From: Nonomuraea sediminis
GTDB taxonomy: Bacteria; Actinomycetota; Actinomycetes; Streptosporangiales; Streptosporangiaceae
NCBI RefSeq assembly: GCF_018531495.1
Contig: NZ_JAHDTI010000002.1
Location: 1,208,057 to 1,272,056, forward strand
Direction: 5' to 3'
DNA: 64,000 bases
The position numbers were made by a program, and so were the translations under genes. Below the pieces are notes generated by a model. The model saw only the letters and a list, made by a program, of their open reading frames with translations. It made no database searches and was not told the origin of the DNA. This document shows positions 1-9,999 of the stretch, one piece after another. Each line of letters opens with the position of its first letter. Positions within the stretch are counted from its first letter, which is position 1.

Positions 1-1378
1 AGTGGAAGAAGACCGTGTTCGACGCGGCGTCACCCGCGGCCGCCTTCTGGTTCTGCAGCAGCAGGAACACCACGTAGGCCATCGCCAGGCCGCCCACCAG
101 CGGGGCGACCAGCGTGCGCCAGACGCTGGCCGTCTCGGGGTGGCGCTTCTTGACGTGGAAGTAGCCGATCACCGAGAAGGAGCAGAGCGTCTGCACGATC
201 AGGATGGCCAGCGTGCCCAGCACCGCGAGCAGCGTGTAGATGTGCTCGTAGGGCTTCATCCCGGCGAAGAAGAACGCCAGCACGATGACCACCGACACCG
301 CGGTCTGCACGAACCCGGCGATGTGCGGGGAGCCGTGCTCGGGGTGGGTGCGGCCCAGCGTGCGCGCCGTACCGGGGATGAGGTTCTCCCGGCCCATGGC
401 GTACAGGTAGCGCGCGGCGCAGTTGTGGAAGGCCATCGAGCAGGCGAACGAGCCGGTCAGGATGAGGATCTTGAACAGCACCAGCGCCCAGTGGCCCACC
501 AGGCTCTCGGTCGGGATGAAGAAGAGCCCTGCCGGGTCCTTGGCGGCGATCTCGGGGGCGGTGTGGCCGTTGGCGGCGACGGTCATCCACGACACGAACG
601 TGTAGAACAGGCCGATGCCGACGACCGAGACCAGCGTCGCGATCGGGATGACACGCTTGGGCTCGCGCGACTCCTCGCCGTACATGGCGGTGGACTCGAA
701 GCCCACCCACGACCAGAAGCACATGAACAGGCCCAGACCCACCGAGCCGACGTCCATTCCGGTCACCCGGAAAGCGTTGGCAGGGTTGAGTGAGCCGGCC
801 ATGAGGCCGTCGGGGCCGCCGCCGTGCAGGAGCGTCACGATCGCGGTCAGGCCGAGCATGAAGATCTCGGTGACCAGGAAGACGCCCAGGACCTTGGCGG
901 TGAGGTTGATGTCGAAGTAGGTGAGGATCATGTTCAGCGCCAGGCCGAACAGGGCGAACCAGAGCCAGTGGATGTCCAGCCCGAACAGGGACTTGAACGT
1001 GTCGTTGGCCTGGTAGGCGAAGAAGCCGATGATCGAGGCCTCGAAGACCACGTAGGCCATCGTCGCCAGCAGGCCTGCGACCATGCCGACGACCTGGCCC
1101 AGGCCGTGGGAGATGTATCCGTAGAAGGCGCCTGCCGCCGTGATGTGCTTGGCCATCGCGGTGTAGCCGACCGAGAAGATCGTGAGCACGATCGTCGCGA
1201 AGAGGTAGGCGGCCGGGACGCCGATTCCGTTGCCGGCCCCGACCACGATCGGCACGTTGCCGGTCATGGCGGTGATGGGGGCGGCCGTGGCGACGGCCAT
1301 GAAGATGACGCCGATCAGGCCGACGGCGTCCTTCTTCAACCGGCTGACGGGGGCGGTCTCGGTTGATGTGGTGCTCAA
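1..1378 (-). CDS. APC-superfamily amino acid permease (3' end outside window)
   Basis: The reading frame is open for 459 codons from a TTG start at 1378 to the window edge, so the C-terminus is missing. AGGAGG lies a few bases before the TTG, and no ATG or GTG fits as well, which is why an ATG-based search would miss this gene. The translation is hydrophobic throughout with about ten membrane segments. The N-terminus has an APC-type first helix (VIFMAVATAAPITAMTGNVP) and the sequence FWSWVGFESTAMYGEESREP is the family's helix 6 region followed by the conserved E-x-x-x-P turn. Proteins of this family import amino acids or amines by proton symport. It follows the S9-type gene on the same strand after a 142-base gap. 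The substrate cannot be read from the sequence. Confidence 0.9.
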   Translation of the reverse strand, partial: MSTTSTETAPVSRLKKDAVGLIGVIFMAVATAAPITAMTGNVPIVVGAGNGIGVPAAYLFATIVLTIFSVGYTAMAKHITAAGAFYGYISHGLGQVVGMVAGLLATMAYVVFEASIIGFFAYQANDTFKSLFGLDIHWLWFALFGLALNMILTYFDINLTAKVLGVFLVTEIFMLGLTAIVTLLHGGGPDGLMAGSLNPANAFRVTGMDVGSVGLGLFMCFWSWVGFESTAMYGEESREPKRVIPIATLVSVVGIGLFYTFVSWMTVAANGHTAPEIAAKDPAGLFFIPTESLVGHWALVLFKILILTGSFACSMAFHNCAARYLYAMGRENLIPGTARTLGRTHPEHGSPHIAGFVQTAVSVVIVLAFFFAGMKPYEHIYTLLAVLGTLAILIVQTLCSFSVIGYFHVKKRHPETASVWRTLVAPLVGGLAMAYVVFLLLQNQKAAAGDAASNTVFFH

Positions 1379-1520
1379 TGTGCGCCCTCCTGCTGACAGC
1401 GCTGGGGAGTTTGGGTCGCGATGCTGTCACAGTGTTCAGGGCGACATACAAGCAGGCAGTAACGCCTAACGTCTTACGACATGTCGGTAGTAAATCTGAT
1501 AAGGGCGCGAATGTAATTGC

Positions 1521-3287
1521 CTATTGGGACTTTAGGTGCTTTCGCGCGAAATCGAGCTGGAGCGCGATCTGCGCGATCCGCTCGGACACCACGAGCGATC
1601 CGCGGACCGCGTCGTAGGTGTAGACCTCGTGCTCCAGGCCGTGCTCGGCCAGCCTGGCCACGTACTTCTCGATCTGGCGCAGCGGGCAGCGGGTGTCGTT
1701 CTCCCCGGCCAGGATCAGCACCGGCGCCTCGACCCGGTCCACGTAGGTGATCGGGGAGCTGGCCGCGTAGCGTTCCGGCTGCTCGTCGGGGGAGCCGCCG
1801 AGCAGGGCCCGGTGGTAGGCGCGCAGGCTCTCCGCCTCGTCCTCGTAGGAGGTCTCGTGGCAGGCGATGGGCACCGCGGCGATGCCGGCCGCCCACAGCT
1901 CCGGCTGGGTGCCCAGGCCGAGCAGCGTCAGGTAGCCGCCCCAGGCGGTGCCCGCGAGCACGGTCCTGGCCGGGTCGGCGATGCCGCGGGCGACCACCCA
2001 CTCGCGCACCGCCGCCACGTCGGCCAGTTCGATGTGGCCGACCTCGCCGTGCAGCGCGTCGCGCCAGGCCGAGCCGTATCCCGTCGAGCCGCGGTAGTTC
2101 ACCCTGACCACCGCGAACCCGGCGTCCACCCAGGCCGCGACCTCGGCGGAGAAGGAGTCGCGGTCGTGCGAGGTGGGCCCGCCGTGCAGCAGGAAGACCG
2201 CGGGGAACGGCGCCGTGCCGGCCTCGGGCCGTGAGATCAGCGCGTGGATGCGGCCGCCGGGCCCCTCGACGTCGATGTCCTCCACGGGGACGCTCGGCGG
2301 GGCGGCGGGGCCGCCGGAGTTGACCGCGACCTGCCCGTTGGTGGAGCGGATCACGGGCGGGCGGGAGGCGCTCGACCAGGAGTACTCGACGTTGCCGCCC
2401 GGCCTGGGCATCGCCTCGTCGATCACGCCGTGCGGCGTCTCGATCAGGGTCAGCCCGCCGCCTGCCAGGTCGTAGCGGTGCAGGTGGCTGCGGGCCCGGT
2501 CGTCGCGCAGGATCAGCAGGCCGCGGCCGTCGTCGTACCACTCTGCGGCCAGGTCGCCGGCGTCCTTGAGCCAGATCTCGCGCTGCTCGCCGGTCATCGG
2601 ATCCCAGACCAGCGGCTCGTGGCGGTTGCGCCGCTCGTGCAGCGCGAGCAGCCGCCGGTCGCCCATGACAGGGGCGAAGCGGAGCCCGATCACGCCCTTG
2701 CCCGGCCCGTCGTGCAGCTCGCCGACAACCTCACCGCACTGCTTGACCACCCTGAGCGCCGGATGCCGGAAGTCGCCGTACTCGCCGTGGTTGATCGCGA
2801 TCAGGGAGCCGTCCAGGGACATGTCGGTGACCCAGGCGGCCTCCACGTGCTCGTACAGCAGCCGGGAAGGCTCGCCCTGCTGGACCATGTGGATGCGGAA
2901 GGCGCCCTCGCTGGCCAGGCTGATCGCGGCGATGCCCGTCGTGGAAAGCGCGATGCCGCCCGGCTGGCCGGGCGGCAGGTCGGGGGCCACCAGCTCGTCG
3001 GGGCCGCCGCCGAACGGCTGGCGCCGCCAGCAGCCGAACTCGTCGCCGTCGGTGTCGGCGAACCAGTAGATCCACTGGCCGGTGGGGTCGATCGCGGCGT
3101 TCGCGGTGCCCTTGGGCTGCTCCGTGACCTGCCGGGTGGCGCCGCTGGCACGGTCCCAGGCGTAGACCTCCCAGGTCCCGGTGGCGTTGGAGCGGTAGAC
3201 CGAGCGATTGGGGGCCTTGCGCGCCCACATGGGCAGCGTCATGCGGGACGCGCGGAACCTGGCCTGCCAACGTTCCTCGGCCTTCAT
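1521..3287 (-). CDS. S9 prolyl-oligopeptidase family protein, catalytic Ser and His replaced
   Basis: 588 residues: an N-terminal WD/beta-propeller-like region (about 1-330) followed by an alpha/beta-hydrolase peptidase domain. The start chosen is the ATG at 3287, preceded by GAGGGAGGGG; a longer frame to 3311 exists. The domain keeps HGGPTSHDRD (oxyanion region), RGSTGYG and the acid residue Asp531 (GENDTRCP). The nucleophile elbow, normally G-x-S-x-G-G, reads GTAWGG with Ala448 (GCC at 1944-1946). The catalytic His, normally in a GHGS context before LVV, reads VRGS with Arg562 (codon 1602-1604). Both changes sit in an otherwise intact, uninterrupted frame. Family knowledge says active members cleave short peptides after proline; this one is predicted to be catalytically dead and may bind peptides or act as a scaffold. 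It lies between rlmA-like and permease genes on the same strand. Confidence 0.9.
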   Translation of the reverse strand: MKAEERWQARFRASRMTLPMWARKAPNRSVYRSNATGTWEVYAWDRASGATRQVTEQPKGTANAAIDPTGQWIYWFADTDGDEFGCWRRQPFGGGPDELVAPDLPPGQPGGIALSTTGIAAISLASEGAFRIHMVQQGEPSRLLYEHVEAAWVTDMSLDGSLIAINHGEYGDFRHPALRVVKQCGEVVGELHDGPGKGVIGLRFAPVMGDRRLLALHERRNRHEPLVWDPMTGEQREIWLKDAGDLAAEWYDDGRGLLILRDDRARSHLHRYDLAGGGLTLIETPHGVIDEAMPRPGGNVEYSWSSASRPPVIRSTNGQVAVNSGGPAAPPSVPVEDIDVEGPGGRIHALISRPEAGTAPFPAVFLLHGGPTSHDRDSFSAEVAAWVDAGFAVVRVNYRGSTGYGSAWRDALHGEVGHIELADVAAVREWVVARGIADPARTVLAGTAWGGYLTLLGLGTQPELWAAGIAAVPIACHETSYEDEAESLRAYHRALLGGSPDEQPERYAASSPITYVDRVEAPVLILAGENDTRCPLRQIEKYVARLAEHGLEHEVYTYDAVRGSLVVSERIAQIALQLDFARKHLKSQ

Positions 3288-3429
3288 CCGTGCGCCCCCT
3301 CCCTCTCGCACCCCGCCTCCCAGGCGTGGGTTGCCGTCCAGTATTGCGCCTGTCTAGCGGAAATTCTCAGCGAATGTGGGGGAATTTCGGACTAAATGCC
3401 CCATCAGTAACACGAGCCTCAGATGTCCG

Positions 3430-4287
3430 TCAAGGAACAGCGCTTGCCCGCGGTGCCGTTTCGAAGATAGACAGGTGGAACTCGGCTGTCACCAGCACTT
3501 TCGCCTGATTTTCCGTAGCGTTCTGAGAGATATATCCGGAGATTCGCCTCTCGAGTTCGGCCGCATCAGTGTGCCATGCGCTGGGACCCATCCCGACCAC
3601 CTCGCTCACCTCCCCGGCGGTCAACTCCAGATCGAAGGCGACCTCCCGGCGGGAGACCTCGGTGAAGCCGGGCAGGCTGCGGGCCAGCCGCCGCTCCTTG
3701 TCCTCATCCACCGACAGCAGCCCGAGCTCGCCGACCAGTGGCCGCAGATGCCCGGGTCCCGGCGTGACGACGACCAGCGCGCCTCCAGGCCGCAGGACGC
3801 GCGCGAACTCGGGCCCGTTCCTCGGGGCGAACACGTTCAGCACGACGTCGGCCACCCGGTCGGCGATCGGCAGCGGCTTCCACACGTCGGCCACGAAGGC
3901 TCCCACGCGCCCGGGCAGGCGGGCGGCCCGCCGTACGGCGTGCTTGGAGACGTCGAAGGCGATCCCCGTTGCCTCGCCGAGGACGGCGCCCAGGTAGTAG
4001 CCGGTGCCCGTGCCGGCGTCGACGATCACACCGGCCTCGCCCACCGTCTCGGCGAGCGCGCGAGCCAGCGGCGCGTAGTGCCCGGCCTCGAGGAAGGCGG
4101 CCCTGGCGGCGACCATCTCGGCGCTGTCGGCGGTGCCCGGCGGGCGCGATCCCACCAGCAGGCTCACATAGCCCTGCTTGGCGATGTCGAAACAGTGCCC
4201 GTTCGAACACCGCACCACGCCGTCGTCCAGCGCCATGTGCGAGCGGCAGACGGGACAGACCAGGTACTCCACGATGTCGGCAAGCAT
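3430..4287 (-). CDS. 23S rRNA (guanine-N1)-methyltransferase, RlmA family
   Basis: 285 residues. The N-terminus has a zinc site Cys11, Cys14, Cys27, His31 (CPVC ... CSNGH), then FDIAKQGYVSLL, a strong RlmA hallmark. The SAM-binding loop is DAGTGTG at residues 90-96. Such enzymes methylate N1 of G745 (RlmA-I) or G748 (RlmA-II, TlrB type) in domain II of 23S rRNA; Gram-positive members are usually the G748 type, which affects tylosin-class macrolide binding. Which base is used here is an inference. The length is normal. It is transcribed in the same direction as rho upstream and the S9-type gene downstream, with gaps of 124 and 142 bases, so separate promoters are possible. Confidence 0.9.
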   Translation of the reverse strand: MLADIVEYLVCPVCRSHMALDDGVVRCSNGHCFDIAKQGYVSLLVGSRPPGTADSAEMVAARAAFLEAGHYAPLARALAETVGEAGVIVDAGTGTGYYLGAVLGEATGIAFDVSKHAVRRAARLPGRVGAFVADVWKPLPIADRVADVVLNVFAPRNGPEFARVLRPGGALVVVTPGPGHLRPLVGELGLLSVDEDKERRLARSLPGFTEVSRREVAFDLELTAGEVSEVVGMGPSAWHTDAAELERRISGYISQNATENQAKVLVTAEFHLSIFETAPRASAVP

Positions 4288-4367
4288 GTACCCAGGATCC
4301 CGTGCGCCGTGGCGGCGGGCGACCGCCCCCGACTCGCCGCGAGCGCCGGTCGCGGGTCGTCAGCCGG

Positions 4368-4404
4368 CGTACGGCGGGCGGCCGGTGGTGCGGCCTGCCG
4401 TACG
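4368..4404 (-). terminator. imperfect hairpin downstream of the short rho gene
   Basis: CGTACGGC at the left pairs with GCCGTACG at the right, with a further GGCC/GGCC pairing near the loop. It lies just downstream of the stop codon of rho on the minus strand. There is no clear T-run, as is usual for actinomycete hairpin terminators. Confidence 0.4.
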
Positions 4405-4411
4405 AGATCTC

Positions 4412-5521
<1,110 letters not shown>

Positions 5522-5834
5522 GGTGGACCCCTTGAGGGTGCGCCGAAACCAGTCGGCGTAGTGTTGAAAATGGCGAACCGGCCCTCAACACGGGCGGGTT
5601 TGCCGGATGAATCAGCGGAGCTGAGGCTCAACGCTGGAGGAAACGTATCACACGTTTCGTGCCATGCAACGCCTAGCCCGCCTGGGCTATTCCCGGGGGG
5701 TTCTCGCTGGTTCGACCGCGGGGTCGGTGTTCGGTTGCAGAAAATGTTTCCCTCATCGGTGTGTCAAGCAGGCTGCAGGGCCTCTGCAAACCGTTAAGGG
5801 TTACATGGGGACAACGAAGTCCGAGGGGGATGCC
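5522..5834. promoter_or_regulatory. divergent intergenic region between rho and a zinc-ribbon gene
   Basis: No gene is visible in these 313 bases. It holds a perfect inverted repeat GAAACGT-ATCAC-ACGTTTC at 5640-5658 and a short hairpin AGCCCGCCTGGGCT near 5672-5686. These could be an operator and an attenuator in the rho leader; both functions are inferred from position only. Confidence 0.4.
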
Positions 5835-5978
5835 ATGAACACCAACACCCGCTGCCCGCGGTGTCACTGCGAGCTCGACGAGGGCCCGATCATGTACCGG
5901 TGCAACCACTGCCGGCGCGCGGTGTACGCCGCCGATCTCGAGAACGAGTACGTTCCGCGCGAGCCCGTCGCAGCCTAA
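5835..5978 (+). CDS. small zinc-ribbon protein
   Basis: 47 residues from the ATG at 5835, preceded by GAGGGGG. Cysteines at 7, 10, 12, 23 and 26 form a CPRC...CNHC zinc ribbon. The rest is a short acidic tail. The ATG at 5664 in the same frame lacks a ribosome site and would add residues without family character. Nine bases separate it from the metallo-hydrolase gene, so they are probably co-transcribed. Function is unknown; a nucleic-acid or protein-binding role is only a guess from the fold. Confidence 0.75.
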   Translation: MNTNTRCPRCHCELDEGPIMYRCNHCRRAVYAADLENEYVPREPVAA

Positions 5979-5987
5979 TCTGGGCGG

Positions 5988-6728
5988 ATGCCGCACAAGC
6001 CAAGAACCGTGGCCGGCGTCGAGGTGACCCCACTGTGCGACGCCGTGGGCCCGATGGGCGACTCGATCCGCCGACCGCTCGCCGAGCTGTTTCCCGGCTC
6101 GAACGCGCCGGACGAGGCCTGGATCCTGCACTTCCACTGCTACCTGCTGCGCGACGCGCGCGGGCGCACCACGCTGGTCGACACCGGCATCGGTGCCGCC
6201 GACTCGCCCGCCGCCAGTTGGGCGCCGGTGCCCGGCACGCTCGCCGGTGAGCTGGCCGCCGCGGGCGTCACGCCCGCCGAGGTCGACACCGTCGTCCTGA
6301 CGCACCTGCACAGCGACCACGCCAGCGGAGCCGTCGCCGACGGCCGCCCGGCCTTCGCCAACGCCAGGTACGTCCTGCAGCGCGACGAGCTCGACGCCGC
6401 CGGCGGCCCGATGCTCGACCGCGTCATCACGCCGCTCAAGGACCACCTGCACGTGGTCGAGGGCCAGTCGGAGGTCGCGCCGGGAGTGCGCGTGCACCTG
6501 GCCCCCGGGCACACGCCCGGCCACCAGATCGTCCGGGTGGGCGAGCTGGCCGTGACCGGCGACCTGGTGCTCCACCCCGTCCAGCTGGCCGATCCCGCCG
6601 TCCGCTACCTCTACGACGACGACCAGGTCCACGCCGCCAGGACCAGGGGAGAGCTGCTCGACGCGCTGCGCGCCGAGCACGCCGTGCTGGCCACCGCCCA
6701 TTTCGCCGACCCTTTCGTGGAGCTGTGA
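5988..6728 (+). CDS. metallo-beta-lactamase-fold hydrolase
   Basis: 246 residues. The metal motif HLHSDH is at 106-111, preceded by the LVDTGIG strand turn, and a later HTPGHQ supplies another ligand His, as in AHL-lactonase-like and other MBL-fold hydrolases. It has no signal peptide, so it is cytoplasmic. Its stop overlaps the GTG start of the NUDIX gene by four bases (GTGA), which implies translational coupling. The substrate is not evident. Confidence 0.9.
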   Translation: MPHKPRTVAGVEVTPLCDAVGPMGDSIRRPLAELFPGSNAPDEAWILHFHCYLLRDARGRTTLVDTGIGAADSPAASWAPVPGTLAGELAAAGVTPAEVDTVVLTHLHSDHASGAVADGRPAFANARYVLQRDELDAAGGPMLDRVITPLKDHLHVVEGQSEVAPGVRVHLAPGHTPGHQIVRVGELAVTGDLVLHPVQLADPAVRYLYDDDQVHAARTRGELLDALRAEHAVLATAHFADPFVEL

Positions 6729-7204
6729 GCGTGGACGACTTCTGGTCCTCTGTGCACCGGGTGGTGACGGGCGCCGGCGCCTACATCACCGACGAGCGGG
6801 GCAGGGCCCTGCTGGTCAAGCCCAACTACCGCGACCACTGGGGCTTCACCGGCGGGATCATCGACGAGGGCGAGCACCCCGCCCAGGCCTGTGCCAGGGA
6901 GATCGGCGAGGAGATCGGCCTCGACCTGCCGGTGGGCAGCCTGCTGACCGTCCAGTGGTCGCACAACCTGGCCCACATCCCGTACGCGCTGGTCAACTTC
7001 CTGTTCGACTGCGGCACCATCCCCGCCGACACACCCATCCGCCTGCAGGCCGAGGAACTGGACGACTACGGCTTCTTCACCCACGACGAGGCCAAGGCCC
7101 TGATGGTGGACTTCGCCCACGACCGCCTGCTGGCCGCCGCCAAGGCGCGCGAGACCGGCGAGCTGTTCTACCTACCGCCCGCTCAGGGCGGGCTGGTCGG
7201 CTAG
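6725..7204 (+). CDS. NUDIX hydrolase
   Basis: 159 residues from a GTG start. The Nudix box is complete at 44-66 (G-x5-E-x7-R-E-x-x-E-E-x-G), with R58, E59, E62 and E63 as the metal-binding core. Members hydrolyse nucleoside diphosphates linked to another moiety. It is coupled to the metallo-hydrolase upstream. Its 3' end overlaps the convergent histidine kinase gene by 33 bases, which is a tight but plausible arrangement in a compact genome. Confidence 0.9.
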   Translation: MSVDDFWSSVHRVVTGAGAYITDERGRALLVKPNYRDHWGFTGGIIDEGEHPAQACAREIGEEIGLDLPVGSLLTVQWSHNLAHIPYALVNFLFDCGTIPADTPIRLQAEELDDYGFFTHDEAKALMVDFAHDRLLAAAKARETGELFYLPPAQGGLVG

Positions 7205-9061
7205 CAGCGCGTACGGCAGGGCCACGGCGGCCGTCAGCCCCCCGTACGGCGAGGCCGTCAGGCTGACCTTGATACCGTGCCTGGCAGCCAGCCGCCCCAC
7301 CACGAACAGCCCCAGCCGGTCACTCTGCGCCAGGTCGAACTCCGGCACCTCGGCCAGCCGGGCGTTGAGCTGGTCGAGCTCCTCACTGACCAGCCCGAGC
7401 CCGCGATCCTCGATCTCGACGATCACGCCGTGCGGAGCCGTCGTGGTCCGCAGGTCGACCCTGGTCTGCGGCGGGGAGAACAGCGTGGCGTTCTCCACCA
7501 GCTCGGCCACCAGGTGGGCCACGTCGGTGACGCAGGCGCCCATCAGCGCCACCGGGGGCGGCGGGAGCACCTCGACCCGCGGGTACTCCTCGACCTCGGC
7601 GACCGCGGCGCGCAGCACGTCGAGCAGCGGCACCGGGTTGCGCCAGCCGCGGCCCGGCGCCTGGTCCGACAGGATGATGAGGCTCTCGGCGTGCCTGCGC
7701 ATGCGGGTGGTGAGATGGTCGAGCTTGAACAGCTCCTCCAGCGTCTCCGGCTCCTCGGTGCCGCGCTCCATGCCGTCCAGCTGCAGCAGCTGGCGGTGCA
7801 GCAGCGACTGGTTGCGCCTGGCCAGGTTGACGAAGACCTGGCTGATGCCGTGCCGCAGGCGGGCCTGGCTCACCGCGGCCTCCACCGCGGTGGTCTGGAC
7901 GCTGTTGAAGGCGTGCACGATGTCGCGCACCTCGGACGTCTCGGCCTTGACCTCCAGCGGCGGCACCTCGGCGGCCACGGGTGCGCCCGGGTTGGCGCGC
8001 AGCCGCTCGACGAGGCCGGTCAGCCGTACCTCGGCCAGCTCGATCGCGGCGTCGCGCAGCCCGGCCAGCTCGCGCACCAGGCTGCGGCGGAAGCGCAGCG
8101 ACAGCAGGATGGAGGCCACCACGGCCAGCAGGCCGAGGCCGCCGGCGACGCCGATCTTGACGAGGATGCCGGTGGCGGCGGGCCGTGTCCTGGCCTGGAT
8201 CGCCCGGTCGGCCGCGGACTGCTCGCGCTCGACCACCGCCCACACGTTGCTGCCGTCGACCGGCCAGGTGGCGGCCGCGGCGGGCAGGCCGTTGGCGGCC
8301 GCCTGGCCCTTGATGGCGTCCTCGGTCGACAGGAACTCCCGGTAGGCCGGCGATTCGACCAGCCGGTCGTAGGCGCCGCGCAGCCGCCCGTCGAGGTGGG
8401 ACATCGCCTGGGCGTACAGCAGGCGCCGGGTGGCGGCATAGCCGGCGAACGCGTCACGTTCGAGCTTGTCCACCTTGCCCTCGGCGAGCACCTCGACGAT
8501 GACGGCGCGCTCCCTGGACAGCAGCTCCTTGGCCTCGCGCAGCATCGCGACGGCCCGCGCCTGCCGGTACAGCGACACGTCGGGCACCAGGATCATCGCG
8601 TCGCTGAGCCGGAACGCGGCGTCGAGGATGTCGTTGAATCCCTCGATCACGAGGATCATGTCGGGCTTGCCGCTGTCGGTCGTGGTGCGGACCTTCGGCA
8701 GCGTGGCGAGCCTGCCGTTCAGCTGGGTGAGCTGGCCGGCCAGCTCGGGGGAGCTGCCGGCGAGCCTGCGGAAGGTGGTGATCGCGGCGTCGGTCTGGGC
8801 GCGCTGCTTGGTCAGCTCGGGCCTGCCGCGCTTGCCCGCCAGGAACTCCACCGAGGTCAGGCGCTCGTTCTGCAGCTGTTCCGTGACCTGATCCGCGGGC
8901 GTGGCCAGGTTCTGCTGCAGGTCGTCGATCTCCAGCAGCCGCAGCCCGTCGCCGCCCGTGAGACCCGCCGCGAACGCCCACAGGCCGACCAGCGACATGA
9001 GCGGCACGAACAGCAGGACCAGGAGCTTGACGGCGATGGGGCGACCACGCTTGGGGGGCAT
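7172..9061 (-). CDS. nitrate-sensor-like histidine kinase (CvnA type), orphan
   Basis: 629 residues. A membrane segment at about 10-32 is followed by a nitrate/nitrite-sensor-like helical extracytoplasmic domain, a second membrane segment near 300-325, a HAMP-like linker, and a cytoplasmic kinase core with RRNQSLLHRQLLQLDGME, LDHLTTRMRRHAESL and an N-box LVAELVENATLFSPP. This layout matches the first gene of actinomycete 'conservons' (cvnA). The usual cvnB (roadblock), cvnC (DUF742) and cvnD (GTPase) partners are absent from the neighbourhood. Upstream on the same strand is a small membrane protein. Whether it truly phosphorylates a partner is uncertain, since these kinases are atypical. Confidence 0.85.
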   Translation of the reverse strand: MPPKRGRPIAVKLLVLLFVPLMSLVGLWAFAAGLTGGDGLRLLEIDDLQQNLATPADQVTEQLQNERLTSVEFLAGKRGRPELTKQRAQTDAAITTFRRLAGSSPELAGQLTQLNGRLATLPKVRTTTDSGKPDMILVIEGFNDILDAAFRLSDAMILVPDVSLYRQARAVAMLREAKELLSRERAVIVEVLAEGKVDKLERDAFAGYAATRRLLYAQAMSHLDGRLRGAYDRLVESPAYREFLSTEDAIKGQAAANGLPAAAATWPVDGSNVWAVVEREQSAADRAIQARTRPAATGILVKIGVAGGLGLLAVVASILLSLRFRRSLVRELAGLRDAAIELAEVRLTGLVERLRANPGAPVAAEVPPLEVKAETSEVRDIVHAFNSVQTTAVEAAVSQARLRHGISQVFVNLARRNQSLLHRQLLQLDGMERGTEEPETLEELFKLDHLTTRMRRHAESLIILSDQAPGRGWRNPVPLLDVLRAAVAEVEEYPRVEVLPPPPVALMGACVTDVAHLVAELVENATLFSPPQTRVDLRTTTAPHGVIVEIEDRGLGLVSEELDQLNARLAEVPEFDLAQSDRLGLFVVGRLAARHGIKVSLTASPYGGLTAAVALPYALLADQPALSGR

Positions 9062-9100
9062 GCGACCTCCTGAGATCGCATCGCAGCGTACACCCCACTA

Positions 9101-9403
9101 TCAATGGGTGTCGTCAGCTCCGCCCGCCACGAGCCGATCGCCCGCGGGCTGCGGCTTGTGCTTCTCGTACGCCCGCGCGCTGCGGATCGCCCTGCGCCGC
9201 CTGACCGAGCGGACCGACCCGGAACTCATCATCCACAACCCCACCGCGAGCAGGAACGTCGCCAGCGCGCCCGCCAGGAACATCTCCTGGCCGGTGGGCG
9301 CGACGGTGTAGCCGAACGCGGTGTAGGCGGGACCCGCCTGCGTGATCACCAGGAAGACGCTGCCGCACGCGACCAGGACTGCCAGCAGACCAAGCACGAT
9401 CAT
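9101..9403 (-). CDS. small two-helix membrane protein
   Basis: 100 residues from the ATG at 9403 (GAGGGG eight bases upstream); a GTG three codons earlier is possible. Two hydrophobic segments (about 1-20 and 38-58) are followed by a basic cytoplasmic tail rich in Arg. It ends 39 bases before the histidine kinase start and probably shares its transcript. I do not recognise a family. Confidence 0.7.
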   Translation of the reverse strand: MIVLGLLAVLVACGSVFLVITQAGPAYTAFGYTVAPTGQEMFLAGALATFLLAVGLWMMSSGSVRSVRRRRAIRSARAYEKHKPQPAGDRLVAGGADDTH

Positions 9404-9459
9404 CGAATTCACCCCTCATGGTCAAGAGCCAATCCCCTCTGCCCACGCGGAAACGGTGT

Positions 9460-9999
9460 ATGCACGTCTTTATGAGACCGGACACAGGCCAGGTGCTGCA
9501 CTTCTCGGAAGACCCGACGATCGAGCGCTTCGTCCCGCACGTGGCGCCCACGTCCATCCAGTCCGCGCCGTACGTCTGGGCCGTCGCCGCCGACCGCTGC
9601 CCCGACTACTGGTTCCCCCGGCAGTGCCCGCGCGCGATGGCGTGGAAGGGGACGCGCACCACCCCGGAGGACGCCGACCGGATCATCGGCGCGGGCTGCG
9701 GCGACCGGGTGCACGCCATCGAGTACGGCTGGCTGAAGGCGATCATGGACGTCCGGCTGTACGCCTACCGGCTGCCCGCCGAGCACTTCACGCCCATCGG
9801 CGACCCGCCGCACGCGGTCGTGTCCCGGATACCGGTGGAGCCGCTCGGCCCGCCCGAGCCGGTGAGCGACCTGTTCGACCTGCACGCGCAGGCCGGGATC
9901 CAGTTGCGCGTGCTGGACAGGCTGTGGCCGTTCTGGAACGAGGTGACGGCCAGCACGCTGGAGTTCAGCGGGATCCGGCTGCGGAACGCTCGTCGATGA
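9460..9999 (+). CDS. DUF6886-like protein
   Basis: 179 residues if started at the ATG at 9460; ATGs at 9418 and 9472 are alternatives. The core begins LHFSEDPTIERFVPHVAPT and continues YVWAVAADRCPDYWFPRQCP, a pattern I associate with DUF6886, a small uncharacterised cytoplasmic family. It also contains a YRLP strand typical of these proteins. The gene overlaps the convergent reductase gene by 35 bases. No function is known. Confidence 0.75.
   Translation: MHVFMRPDTGQVLHFSEDPTIERFVPHVAPTSIQSAPYVWAVAADRCPDYWFPRQCPRAMAWKGTRTTPEDADRIIGAGCGDRVHAIEYGWLKAIMDVRLYAYRLPAEHFTPIGDPPHAVVSRIPVEPLGPPEPVSDLFDLHAQAGIQLRVLDRLWPFWNEVTASTLEFSGIRLRNARR

Noticed and set aside
2..793. Long plus-strand open frame rich in Arg, His, Gly and Asp
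   Set aside because: It is the antisense shadow of the APC permease gene; the composition is unlike real proteins. The same applies to many long frames opposite GC-rich genes, such as 7277-9073, 12277-13539 and 58158-59327.
30..1451. 473-codon minus-strand frame starting at an ATG at 1451
   Set aside because: Its sequence is almost only Arg, Gly, Pro and His; the permease is in the next frame, starting at the TTG at 1378.
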